A stretch of 9,123 bases of DNA from Novosphingobium sp. (GCA_027490345.1 JAIXYF010000080.1:1-9123), one strand, 5' to 3'. Positions 1 through 6,301 are shown, counted from the first letter of the stretch. The notes: generated by a model not told the origin, from the sequence alone. Made by a program: numbers and translations.

Positions 1-1006
1 CGCGGTCGGCATCATCGGCAAAGGTACGCGCCGATGATGTGCCCGCCAGCCAGACCTTCATCTCCTCCTTGCCCTTGACCTGAAGCGCGTCGAGCAGGTC
101 GGGAAGCGTGGTGCGCCCCTCGGCGCTGAGCACGCGGAGGATATTGGCGACAAGAATGCGACTGGTCTCCAGCCAGACATCGTCATCGCGCTCGCCGGTC
201 TCAGAGACCAGCTGGCGGGCGATGCGGTCGGCATCTGCCGGATGGGCGATTTCGGAGAACGGAGACCAGAAGGCCGAACGCTCGTCAAAGGGATTGAGGA
301 TGATGTCGCCGCGCTCGGGCCGGTAGTAATGGGTGATAAACTCGCCAGAGGTGTCATAGACCAAGGCAGGCTCGCCGCGTGCTTCGACCTGGTCGAGCAT
401 CTGGCGCATGACGGTGGTCTTGCCCGCTCCGGTCGTGCCGAGCAGCGCGAAGTGGCGACACTCCAGCCAGGACGGTATGCCGACCGAGGCAATGTGGATC
501 GAGCGCGCGTTGGTGGCCTTGCGTGTCAGCTTGGCAAGCGCCCGCTCGGTCACAATCCGCGTTCCGGCCATGAACCGGTCGAGGGCGGCTTCCTTGCCCT
601 CGCTGCGTATCCAGATTGCAGCGCCGAAGCACAGCAACATACCGATCAGCGCACCAAGGGTGCCGCCGAGAATGGCCTTTCCGACAAGGTCATCCCAGCA
701 CCATAGCCAGAGCCGGTCCGTGGCCAGTACGCTCGCCGGCACATGCGCGGTTCGGTTCATGAACTGAACCGCGATCTCGGGATCGCTCGCTCCACTGGCG
801 AACCAGCTGACCGCCATGCCCTGCGCGTGCTGATAAGCACAAGCGAACTGCCCTGCCGCCGGATCATGGCTGGCGAGCAGGAATGCTCCAAACCCGCCGC
901 TACCGGCAACGGTCCAGGCATAGGCGCGCCACCGTGCCGCAAGGCCTGCGATGCCCTGCTTGAACTTGCCCTGCCCCCGCAGGAGATTGTCGCGGTCGCG
1001 GCTCAT
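1..1006 (-). CDS. traD: TraD/TrwB-type type IV coupling protein, N-terminal part (3' end outside window)
   Basis: Inner-membrane ATPase that links the relaxosome to the conjugative type IV secretion channel and pumps the transferred strand. I translated 335 codons by hand; the frame is open to the window edge, so the C-terminal half is missing. A weak hydrophobic stretch lies near residues 30-45 and a clear membrane segment at about 110-133, followed by a basic cytoplasmic start and a Walker A motif, GTTGAGKT, at residues 190-197. The segment after it (MRQMLDQV, then LVYDTSGEF) is typical of the TrwB/TraD nucleotide-binding domain. The ATG at 1006 has GGAGG seven bases upstream (1018-1014) and overlaps the stop of the RHH gene as ATGA, so the two are translationally coupled. 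The order RHH gene then coupling protein matches trwA-trwB of R388. The family is secure; the exact TraD versus TrwB/VirD4 name is less so. Confidence 0.88.
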   Translation of the reverse strand, partial: MSRDRDNLLRGQGKFKQGIAGLAARWRAYAWTVAGSGGFGAFLLASHDPAAGQFACAYQHAQGMAVSWFASGASDPEIAVQFMNRTAHVPASVLATDRLWLWCWDDLVGKAILGGTLGALIGMLLCFGAAIWIRSEGKEAALDRFMAGTRIVTERALAKLTRKATNARSIHIASVGIPSWLECRHFALLGTTGAGKTTVMRQMLDQVEARGEPALVYDTSGEFITHYYRPERGDIILNPFDERSAFWSPFSEIAHPADADRIARQLVSETGERDDDVWLETSRILVANILRVLSAEGRTTLPDLLDALQVKGKEEMKVWLAGTSSARTFADDADR

Positions 1007-1383
1007 GACAGCGCCTCCGCTGCCAGTGCCCGCTGGCGGCGATAGGCCGCCTGCGCTGCTTCGCCGGTCACGCTGTCTATCCGGTCGGCATCGCCGTCGC
1101 CGCGCAAGGCTGCGCGGCGGGCATAGGCATAGGCCGCGCTGGCCGTGAACAGGCTGCGATCAAGCAGTGCCTCGATCACGCCAAGCCGCGCATCGAATGC
1201 CGCCATGGCATCATCGCCAGCGTTGCTACCGCCTGCCACTGGCGCATCGATGACAGCGCCAAGCCCGGCTTCGATCACCCGCGACAGGGCCTGATACCTG
1301 GTCAATCCGCGCGCCTCGGCATAGCGCCGGATCATCACTTCCTGCCCCATCGGCACCCGAACCGAGAGCTTGACCCGGTTCAT
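1003..1383 (-). CDS. Ribbon-helix-helix relaxosome accessory / autoregulatory protein (TrwA-like position)
   Basis: A 126-residue protein. Residues 1-9 (MNRVKLSVR) look like the DNA-contacting beta strand of an RHH fold, and residues about 13-43 form two helices (GQEVMIRRYAEARG, then TRYQALSRVIEAGL). The C-terminal two thirds is Ala/Arg-rich and helical, possibly for oligomerisation or contact with the coupling protein. RHH proteins in this position (TrwA of R388, 121 residues; TraY of F has the same fold) bind oriT, stimulate nicking and repress their own promoter. The frame is open upstream to an ATG at 1473, but that extension reads through palindromic DNA and is not protein-like, so I chose ATG 1383, where the RHH strand begins. 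The Shine-Dalgarno is weak (AGGCGG about seven bases upstream). A long palindrome 14 bases upstream suggests autoregulation. The fold is fairly sure; the function rests on context. Confidence 0.72.
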   Translation of the reverse strand: MNRVKLSVRVPMGQEVMIRRYAEARGLTRYQALSRVIEAGLGAVIDAPVAGGSNAGDDAMAAFDARLGVIEALLDRSLFTASAAYAYARRAALRGDGDADRIDSVTGEAAQAAYRRQRALAAEALS

Positions 1384-1594
1384 GGCCGCACCGCCTGGAG
1401 CGCGCCATTGGCGCGCTCCCGAAATGGCGCAAATGCGCGAATTTCCAGCGCGCCACCAAAAGAGCGCGCGCATCGCCCCCCGGGAAAATGGCGGTCTGCC
1501 TTCATCGACGCGTCAGTGGGGTGTGTTCCAATATACTTGGCTCGATGCGTAGCATCGCAGCCTTTCCCGGCGACCGGCATGAACCCTGCTATGC
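1384..1594. other. oriT: Candidate origin of transfer (oriT), F-like nic core at 1516-1525
   Basis: A 211-base gene-free stretch between the RHH gene and the unknown gene ending at 1595. On the + strand GTGGGGTGTG (1516-1525) is identical to ten bases of the F-plasmid nic region; by analogy the nick would fall after T1524. Near it are an 8-bp palindrome GACGCGTC (1507-1514), an inverted repeat CCAA/TTGG (1528-1540) and a hairpin CGATGC-GTA-GCATCG (1543-1557). The RHH-side half holds repeated AGCGCGC motifs. The tra genes lie 5' of the nick on the nicked strand, so they would enter last, as in F and R388. No long inverted repeat immediately 5' of nic was found, which is a point against. The F sequence is recalled from memory, not aligned with software. 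Confidence 0.6.
1398..1418. promoter_or_regulatory. Perfect 9-bp inverted repeat upstream of the RHH gene, candidate operator
   Basis: GAGCGCGCC (1398-1406), spacer ATT, GGCGCGCTC (1410-1418). It sits 14 bases upstream of the RHH start codon, where a bound repressor would block transcription or initiation. Related AGCGCGC units recur at 1447-1454 and 1463-1469, and GCGCA-AA-TGCGC lies at 1427-1438. The likely ligand is the RHH protein encoded next to it; this is inferred from TrwA/TraY-type systems. Confidence 0.5.
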
Positions 1595-2095
1595 TCATTG
1601 ATCGTCTCCCGGCTTGGACTTCCGGGAGGCGACGAAGTCGCGGATCACTGCGTGATCCGCAGCGTCCACCGCAGCACGATCCTTGAAAGGCTTCTGCGCA
1701 ATCGAAGGCAGGTACTGCATCGGGCGTCCGCCGATCCAGTCGTCCACGATTCCATCGACGGCCCCGCGCAGGCGCTGGCGCAATTCGCGAGCGTCGATGG
1801 GGTCAAGCTTGGCCCATTCGAGCTGGCGCTCGATATACCCACCAAGGGGGTATTCGCGCTGGTCGATGATCAGCGGCGGGCCTTCGAACTGGACGTTGTA
1901 GCGCACCCCCTTGAACCGGTCGAAGAGCGGACGCTGAAGATAGAGCCAGTCCTCGATGAAGCCGCGATAGGTCGCGCCATCGGCCCCAGGCCGCTTCATC
2001 TTCTGGACAAAATCATCGATCATCGGGCCGACCATTGCAGCCTGAAAATCAGCGGAGGCGACGATCTCGTAAAACAGGTCGCGGCGGTAGGTCAT
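1595..2095 (-). CDS. Conserved-looking protein of unknown function, third gene of the AlpA operon (166 aa)
   Basis: I do not recognise this protein. It has 166 residues, is soluble-looking with no signal peptide or membrane segment, is rich in aromatics and charged residues, and is mainly helical with an Asp/Glu-rich N-terminal half (MIDDFVQKMKRPG) and a basic C-terminus (ASRKSKPGDDQ). The middle (FDRFKGVRYNVQFEGPPLI, about residues 58-76) may be a beta hairpin. The ATG at 2095 has a good Shine-Dalgarno, GGAG at 2105-2102, six bases away, and overlaps the previous stop as ATGA; an in-frame extension to 2203 merely shadows that gene. It is the last gene before the candidate oriT and lies on its leading side. 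Amino-acid composition and regular coupling argue for a real gene. Confidence 0.72.
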   Translation of the reverse strand: MTYRRDLFYEIVASADFQAAMVGPMIDDFVQKMKRPGADGATYRGFIEDWLYLQRPLFDRFKGVRYNVQFEGPPLIIDQREYPLGGYIERQLEWAKLDPIDARELRQRLRGAVDGIVDDWIGGRPMQYLPSIAQKPFKDRAAVDAADHAVIRDFVASRKSKPGDDQ

Positions 2096-2367
2096 GACAA
2101 TCTCCGAATGGTATGGGGATGAGGCGAGGCGCTGATCACGGCCTCGTCGATGGCCGAGCGGACCCGGTCCGCGAGGTTGCTGGCATGCTCGGCATTGAGC
2201 CACAGGCGGGTGGTGCCGACTGTGAGATAACCGCCGCAGCAGGTCCCTTGCGGACCGCCGACCGGCCAGTTCAGCAATTCGATGGCGACCGCGTGGCCCG
2301 CGATACGTTCAAGGCTGGGCGCTAGCTCGGCAATGGCGCGGGGGCGATGCAGAGGCTCGCCACTCAT
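2092..2367 (-). CDS. Small protein of unknown function, second gene of the AlpA operon (91 aa)
   Basis: Not recognised. The 91 residues begin with a short charged region, then a helix (about 10-30), a central segment with two adjacent cysteines (GTCCGGYLTVG, about 41-51) that looks like beta structure, and a C-terminal helix (LADRVRSAIDEAVI). There is no signal peptide. The ATG at 2367 overlaps the AlpA stop as ATGA and its own stop overlaps the next start as ATGA, so it sits inside a tightly coupled three-gene unit. Its own Shine-Dalgarno is weak (AGG about six bases upstream), consistent with reliance on coupling. The position, not the sequence, supports its being a gene. Confidence 0.62.
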   Translation of the reverse strand: MSGEPLHRPRAIAELAPSLERIAGHAVAIELLNWPVGGPQGTCCGGYLTVGTTRLWLNAEHASNLADRVRSAIDEAVISASPHPHTIRRLS

Positions 2368-2618
2368 GATGGCCTGCCCCGTCCGCCCGGGTCGGTACCA
2401 TCGGTACGGTCATCGCCGTCCAGATAGGTCTGCGACGGCAGCCCGGTCATCCAGGCGCGGACATCGGCCTCGCGCCAGCGGATCTGGCCATTTCCGAGCG
2501 CGCACGGCGGCGGAAACCGGCCTTGTCTGGTCATGCGGTAAATGGAGGTGCGGCTGAGCCGCAGCAGCGGAATCAAATCCTGCGTGGTCAGCAGGCCCGG
2601 GAAGGGTTGTTGTTCCAT
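2364..2618 (-). CDS. AlpA-family helix-turn-helix regulator (84 aa)
   Basis: A short MerR-like winged helix DNA-binding protein of the AlpA / excisionase-like class, common on prophages and integrative elements as a regulator of integration or of neighbouring genes. The diagnostic run is LLTTQDLIPLLRLSRTSIY at about residues 9-27 (helix-turn-helix), then RMTRQGRFPPP and the wing/helix IRWREADVRAWM at about 46-57. The C-terminal 20 residues are Gly/Asp-rich and disordered. The ATG at 2618 is chosen over an upstream in-frame start at 2678 because AAAGGA lies at 2630-2625, six bases away, and the family alignment starts here. A near-palindrome about 65-86 bases upstream is a plausible operator. 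It leads an operon with two unknown proteins. Confidence 0.85.
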   Translation of the reverse strand: MEQQPFPGLLTTQDLIPLLRLSRTSIYRMTRQGRFPPPCALGNGQIRWREADVRAWMTGLPSQTYLDGDDRTDGTDPGGRGRPS

Positions 2619-2682
2619 GGCGCATCCTTTCGCTTCGTGTGGAAGCAGGAAGGATGTTGAAAGCGCAGGGCATTGCACGTTG

Positions 2683-2704
2683 TTACCCGGTAATTACCGA
2701 GTAA
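2683..2704. promoter_or_regulatory. 22-bp near-palindrome upstream of the AlpA operon, candidate operator
   Basis: A perfect 12-bp core, CGGTAATTACCG (2688-2699), is flanked by one mismatched pair and then TTAC on the left (2683-2686) and GTAA on the right (2701-2704). It lies in the 122-base gap between the AlpA operon and the end of the unknown membrane protein gene, where the operon promoter must be. AlpA or another dimeric repressor is the natural candidate ligand. No convincing -35/-10 pair was identified. Confidence 0.45.
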
Positions 2705-2740
2705 TCTGGGGCCACTCGCCGAGGTCGGATTGACAGCAGG

Positions 2741-3832
2741 CTATTTGCGTTGGGTCGGATCAATCCGGCCGCGCACGAAATTCCTGAATTCACTGTATCG
2801 GTGGGTGTTGGAATATCCGATCATCTTGCTGACCGACTCGTCCTTAAAGGTCAGTTTCTGCCCATACTTCTCGAACATGCGCTTCGGCAGCTTCTGCATG
2901 ATGTCGCCCACGTCCATGAATGGGTTGTTCTTCACCAGCTCATGGGTTACCCGCTGGATTGCGCGAAACTCTTCGTTCCAGACCTCATCCCTATTTTTGC
3001 TCGCCAAGTAGGCTTCGAGCAATTGCTCGAACTTGTCGTCTGCCAAGCCATACAAGTGGTGCACCTCGCGGGCAGGACTGCTCGGTTTCGCAGCGGGCAA
3101 TGTCAATCCGGCTGCCATGCCGGATATGTCCGGCACAACTGCTGGTGCGGCTGTGTCGGTTTCGAGTGCCGCCGAATCGATTTCTGGCGGCGACGTTTCC
3201 AATGGCAGCGATGACGATCCTGCAAGCGGTATTGGGCTGTTCGTCGCGTCCGTGCCGGGTACGCTCACGACAATGCGGCCCTTGGGCGGCTTGCGATAGG
3301 CCCGCCTGGTCTCGTCGAAACGGCTGTCCAGCAAGAGGATACGCCCATTGTTTCCAGCAAATATCGAGGCAGGAATATCCTGGTGCACCTCCGTACCAGG
3401 ATCCAAGGCCACCGCCCGGATCGTACCGTTGCGCAGGTCGCGAAGATGATCATCGAGCCGGTCCAGCCACCGGTGCGCTTCTTCGGTTTTCGCGCAGAAC
3501 TGCAGCGTCAGTGCCGATAACTCACGGTGATCGCGCGCAAGGTGAATTGCCCCCATGACCGCAAGCAAGGCAATTGCGCCGGAGAAGTTGGCCAGCAGCA
3601 TCCCATCCGGTGTTCGCGATGAGAACCACCCCAAGGCCGCCATGCAGCAGGCTAGTCCAACGAGAGCTGGCCGGGCCAGCCTGCGCCAGTGCCAGTCCTC
3701 GGCTCCCGCGAAGATGCGATTGACGACAGCTTCGCCTAACAGTTCGACAGGATGGCGGTCTGGCAGTTCGCCATGACGGATCATGAAGTGCTGCCAAAGC
3801 GTGGGAAGTTTTTCGTCAGCCCCGGTTGTCAT
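2741..3832 (-). CDS. Unknown two-pass membrane protein with a helical C-terminal domain (363 aa)
   Basis: I do not recognise the family. The N-terminal 50 residues are soluble. Two hydrophobic segments (about 53-72 and 79-98) form a hairpin with both ends probably cytoplasmic. A charged helix, possibly coiled coil, follows (about 103-133, AKTEEAHRWLDRLDDHLRDL), then a small mixed region (about 138-187), a Pro/Ser/Thr-rich low-complexity linker (about 188-255) and a compact charged helical domain (about 260-363). The last part, about 319-350, contains KDESVSKMIGYSN, which could be a helix-turn-helix-like element, but this is only an impression. The ATG at 3832 has no strong Shine-Dalgarno; it is the most upstream start that gives a sensible N-terminus. 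It is transcribed alone, towards the AlpA operon. A membrane-anchored regulator or surface/exclusion factor would be guesses. Confidence 0.75.
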   Translation of the reverse strand: MTTGADEKLPTLWQHFMIRHGELPDRHPVELLGEAVVNRIFAGAEDWHWRRLARPALVGLACCMAALGWFSSRTPDGMLLANFSGAIALLAVMGAIHLARDHRELSALTLQFCAKTEEAHRWLDRLDDHLRDLRNGTIRAVALDPGTEVHQDIPASIFAGNNGRILLLDSRFDETRRAYRKPPKGRIVVSVPGTDATNSPIPLAGSSSLPLETSPPEIDSAALETDTAAPAVVPDISGMAAGLTLPAAKPSSPAREVHHLYGLADDKFEQLLEAYLASKNRDEVWNEEFRAIQRVTHELVKNNPFMDVGDIMQKLPKRMFEKYGQKLTFKDESVSKMIGYSNTHRYSEFRNFVRGRIDPTQRK

Positions 3833-4135
3833 CGCTGCCGCGTGCGCTCATTCTGAACAACAGCGCTGAGTTGGGTCGGTCGTCTAACAAGCTGGTGCAT
3901 GGCTACGTCCACACTTGGAGTGACATCCTGAAAGGCATCAAATCCCAATATTACTGCGATGAATGTGGCGGGCAAGTATCATGGATGGGTGACCACTGAC
4001 GATCTCAGACGCCTTGAGCGTGCTTTTCGGTCGCGAGGAACAGCAGCAGCTTGGGGGCAACAATAGCCGGATTTCAACGGGCCGTTGAGAACACAATTCC
4101 ACTGAAACAACAGGGCGGACGGCAAGCTTCGACAT
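3833..4135. other. Intergenic region without a convincing gene
   Basis: About 300 bases between the toxin gene and the membrane-protein gene. It holds a short palindrome TCAACGG-G-CCGTTGA (4074-4088) and, on the + strand, an open frame ending at 3999 without an ATG (possible GTG at 3895) whose C-terminus reads YYCDECGGQVSWMGDH, with one zinc-ribbon-like CxxC. On the minus strand a 65-codon frame (3938-4135) has no family resemblance. The region may be debris of an earlier gene. No tRNA, terminator with a T-run or insertion-sequence end was identified. Confidence 0.4.
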
Positions 4136-4993
4136 TCAGGTCAGGCGCTCGCAGCAGGGTCGCAAGGTAGACCAGATTTGCTCCGTGACTTCGCTCAGCG
4201 ATACGCTGTCGATACCGATGGATTCGGTATAGGCCTGCCACTGCCTGACTTTGAGCGGATCGTTGGCGAATGCGTCTGCCAGACCTTCCGGAGCGTCTAC
4301 CGGCACTGCCGTTGCGCGCCGCGCGAAGGTCGCGGCGATGGCCTGCGTCAAGGAAGCTTCGTCGAGGTCGAGCGCTGCCGGGATGGTCCAGAGGTCATAG
4401 TAATCCTTCATTCGCCCGTTCACGACGCCCAGCGCAACAATCGCCTGAAACTTTTCGGCGATGACCGTTTCGGGCGGATAGGCGCGGATATTCGGGATCG
4501 GTGTTCCGAGCAGTGAGGGATAGTCGATGACGTGCTCGGGCCGGGTCAGGGCATCGCCGAGGCCCACATCAATGGTGATCGGGATGCGTGCACCATCGAG
4601 CATGGCGACAGTCTTGAGCCGGACGCCGCCGTAGATGTTGTCTTCCCGGATTGCCGCTGCCGTCAGCTGCTCTATGTCGAATATCAACCCATCCTTGCCA
4701 TCGATGGCCATGATGTCGGCGAAGATTTCGCGCAGACGTTCTTCGTCCAGTTCGCCAAAGCCGAGGAAGTCTGCATCGCGCGTGGTGCGATGATCGTTGC
4801 CGGTCCACACTGTCACGAGCATGCCGCCCTTCAGCACGAACTGATCGCGGTGCCGCGATTGCACGAGGCGGTAGATCAGCCGTTCCAGTCCATAGTTGAC
4901 CAGCACAAGGCCAAAGTCCCTCTGCTTTTCGAGCGAGAGGTTGCGCAGCCGCTGGCGCACTGATGCGGCCAGATTGGTGATGTCCTTAGCCAT
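4136..4993 (-). CDS. abiEii: AbiEii nucleotidyltransferase toxin of a type IV toxin-antitoxin / abortive infection pair
   Basis: A 285-residue member of the AbiEii/AbiGii family (DNA polymerase beta-like nucleotidyltransferases). Such toxins transfer nucleotides, prefer GTP in the best-studied case, and cause reversible growth arrest that limits phage or stabilises mobile DNA. Family motifs are intact: LKGG at 54-57 (nucleotide binding), TRDAD at 71-75 (metal-binding Asp73, Asp75), IDVGLGD at 141-147 (third acidic residue), EK at 180-181, and RMKDYYDLW at 194-202. There are no disruptions, so it should be active. The ATG at 4993 is chosen because the protein-like region begins there and the start overlaps the end of the antitoxin gene by 8 bases; the 40-codon extension to 5113 only shadows that gene. 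Length fits the family. It is co-transcribed with and translated after the antitoxin. Confidence 0.9.
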   Translation of the reverse strand: MAKDITNLAASVRQRLRNLSLEKQRDFGLVLVNYGLERLIYRLVQSRHRDQFVLKGGMLVTVWTGNDHRTTRDADFLGFGELDEERLREIFADIMAIDGKDGLIFDIEQLTAAAIREDNIYGGVRLKTVAMLDGARIPITIDVGLGDALTRPEHVIDYPSLLGTPIPNIRAYPPETVIAEKFQAIVALGVVNGRMKDYYDLWTIPAALDLDEASLTQAIAATFARRATAVPVDAPEGLADAFANDPLKVRQWQAYTESIGIDSVSLSEVTEQIWSTLRPCCERLT

Positions 4994-5603
4994 TCTGCAC
5001 CAAAGCCTCGAGATAGGGGCGCATGATCTTCCATGCTCCGCAGTCCTTCGCTGCTTGCGCAATCTCGGCAGGCGTTGCCTTGCGCTGATCGATCGCGCTG
5101 CGCAGGCTTTCAATGGCTACGGAGCGGTCAACAAGCCGTGCGTTCCGAAATGCGTCTGCCAGCGACTTGGCGACAGAGTAGATCGCCACCCCGACCCCGG
5201 CGATGGTGTGGTGCTCGACACCATACCCGAGATAGGGCTCGCGGAGGCGGACGATGCGCACCTTCGGATAATCGACCTTCGGGGCCCAATCCTTCGCGCC
5301 GATGGCAACCCAGACCTGGCGTGGCATCTGATCCGTAAGTTCGTGGTAGGCCAGCGCCGACACCAGACAGATAACACCATCAGGGATACGCTTGCTCACT
5401 TCGGCAAGGGCGATGTGCGCGCTGTCGCCCCCATCCGGGAGCTGATAAAGGCCTCGGCCTGCCCTCGTTATCTCACCATCGCGCACCGCTCTGGCTAGTG
5501 TCGCGGCGGTCACGCCTTCCGCTTTGAGTTCGTGGGCGCGCATCATGGTTCGCTGCGTCAGCAGCGCTACGGCTCTGTCTCTTTGGGTCTGCAGCTCGGT
5601 CAT
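4986..5603 (-). CDS. abiEi: AbiEi antitoxin and transcriptional autorepressor
   Basis: A 205-residue partner of the AbiEii toxin. Residues about 8-55 form the winged helix-turn-helix (AVALLTQRTMMRAHELKAEG, then AATLARAVRDGEI and GRGLYQLP), which in this family binds inverted repeats in the promoter. The remaining residues, with VICLVSALAYHEL at about 78-90 and a C-terminal helical end, correspond to the antitoxicity domain. AbiE is a type IV system: the antitoxin counteracts the toxin's effect without a stable complex. The ATG at 5603 is directly preceded in frame by a stop codon, so the start is fixed despite a poor Shine-Dalgarno. It overlaps the toxin gene by 8 bases. A candidate operator lies 16 bases upstream. 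Confidence 0.9.
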   Translation of the reverse strand: MTELQTQRDRAVALLTQRTMMRAHELKAEGVTAATLARAVRDGEITRAGRGLYQLPDGGDSAHIALAEVSKRIPDGVICLVSALAYHELTDQMPRQVWVAIGAKDWAPKVDYPKVRIVRLREPYLGYGVEHHTIAGVGVAIYSVAKSLADAFRNARLVDRSVAIESLRSAIDQRKATPAEIAQAAKDCGAWKIMRPYLEALVQNG

Positions 5604-5618
5604 TCAGATACTTTACAT

Positions 5619-5641
5619 CGGACAAGATGAAATATTGTCCG
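5619..5641. promoter_or_regulatory. Inverted repeat CGGACAA-N9-TTGTCCG, candidate AbiEi operator
   Basis: Perfect 7-bp arms, CGGACAA (5619-5625) and TTGTCCG (5635-5641), 16 bases upstream of the antitoxin start, within the only possible promoter region of the pair. Characterised AbiEi proteins bind such inverted repeats near their start to repress the operon. A repeat of this size can occur by chance; the position is what makes it credible. A second copy, as in some AbiE promoters, was not found. Confidence 0.5.
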
Positions 5642-5888
5642 AGGAAACATATCATAGGCATGTCGCCTGACGCAATGGGCTCCACGAACGCAAGTGCGCG
5701 CTACTGAACTATGCGAACGCCTCGGGGGCCTCCTGCTGCTGGTTTAGTCTTCCTCCAAAAGGCGCAGCCAAGCTTAGTGTTTCCCCACGCTCTCAAACCA
5801 ACATCGGGTCCGGCGATGCCCTCGGGTGTGCCCACCTGGTCGGATTGAGAATGCGCTCTGCGAGAAGTTCGGCAAACGGCACGATGCT

Positions 5889-5909
5889 CGCGCGCGCGCT
5901 CGCGCTCGC
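5889..5909. repeat. Alternating CG-rich tract
   Basis: Eleven alternating C/G bases (5889-5899) followed by TCGCGCTCGC. This is a simple-sequence tract that could adopt Z-DNA or slip in replication. It lies in non-coding DNA; no function can be read from it. Confidence 0.5.
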
Positions 5910-5930
5910 CTCTTCAAGAGCATCTCGAGG

Positions 5931-5978
5931 GATTTATCGTATATTGTGTTGCGGTATTTCTCGTATTTTGTGTTGAGG
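5931..5978. repeat. Two tandem 24-bp imperfect direct repeats
   Basis: Units at 5931-5954 and 5955-5978 share a core CGTATWTTGTGTTGMGG (5938-5954 and 5962-5978) and agree at about 20 of 24 positions, head to tail without spacer. The AT-rich units in GC-rich surroundings resemble iteron or partition-site repeats, but only two copies are present and no replication or partition gene is adjacent. They could equally be regulator binding sites or chance duplication. Confidence 0.55.
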
Positions 5979-6221
5979 CGGAAATGGCGGACGCTGGCTA
6001 GGCAAGCCGACACCACTCTGCCACCCACCCTCCCGACATCAGATCCCCGACCGTAGGGAATGGCCAGCGGCGCATACCCGAAAGCGCCATGAGATGACCG
6101 CGATCGAGTTCTGGGGACACAAATCCGCTACGTATTGAAACCAGATGACACAAATAAATCGAACCAAAAACTTGCATCGGAACGACATACCGTGCTACAT
6201 AATGAATGTGCCTGAAACATC

Positions 6222-6261
6222 GCTTAAAGACCCCAATCTTTTAAGCAAATCAGACTTGGGG
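6222..6261 (+). other. Interlocked inverted repeats with H-type pseudoknot topology
   Basis: GCTTAAA (6222-6228) pairs with TTTAAGC (6240-6246), and CCCCAA (6231-6236), lying in its loop, pairs with TTGGGG (6256-6261). The A-B-A'-B' order with connecting loops of 2, 3 and 9 bases has good geometry for a small RNA pseudoknot read on the + strand. There is no adjacent downstream gene on that strand and no riboswitch family I recognise. Chance cannot be excluded in 9 kb. Confidence 0.3.
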
Positions 6262-6301
6262 GCATGGCAAGTGGCATTTCAATCTTCGAAATGTATATAT
6301 G

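Noticed and set aside
58..767. Several open frames of 70-150 codons on both strands
   Set aside because: They are alternative frames of the coupling-protein gene, which has a Walker A motif and stays open to the window edge.
1384..1473. N-terminal extension of the RHH protein to the ATG at 1473
   Set aside because: The extra 30 residues translate palindromic regulatory DNA and precede the canonical RHH beta strand that starts at Met 1383.
4074..4088. Palindrome TCAACGG-G-CCGTTGA as a terminator for the AbiE operon
   Set aside because: The loop is too short for the full stem and no T-run follows on the minus strand.
3938..4135. 65-codon minus strand frame
   Set aside because: Composition is not protein-like (Ser/Cys/Pro runs) and there is no family resemblance or ribosome binding site.
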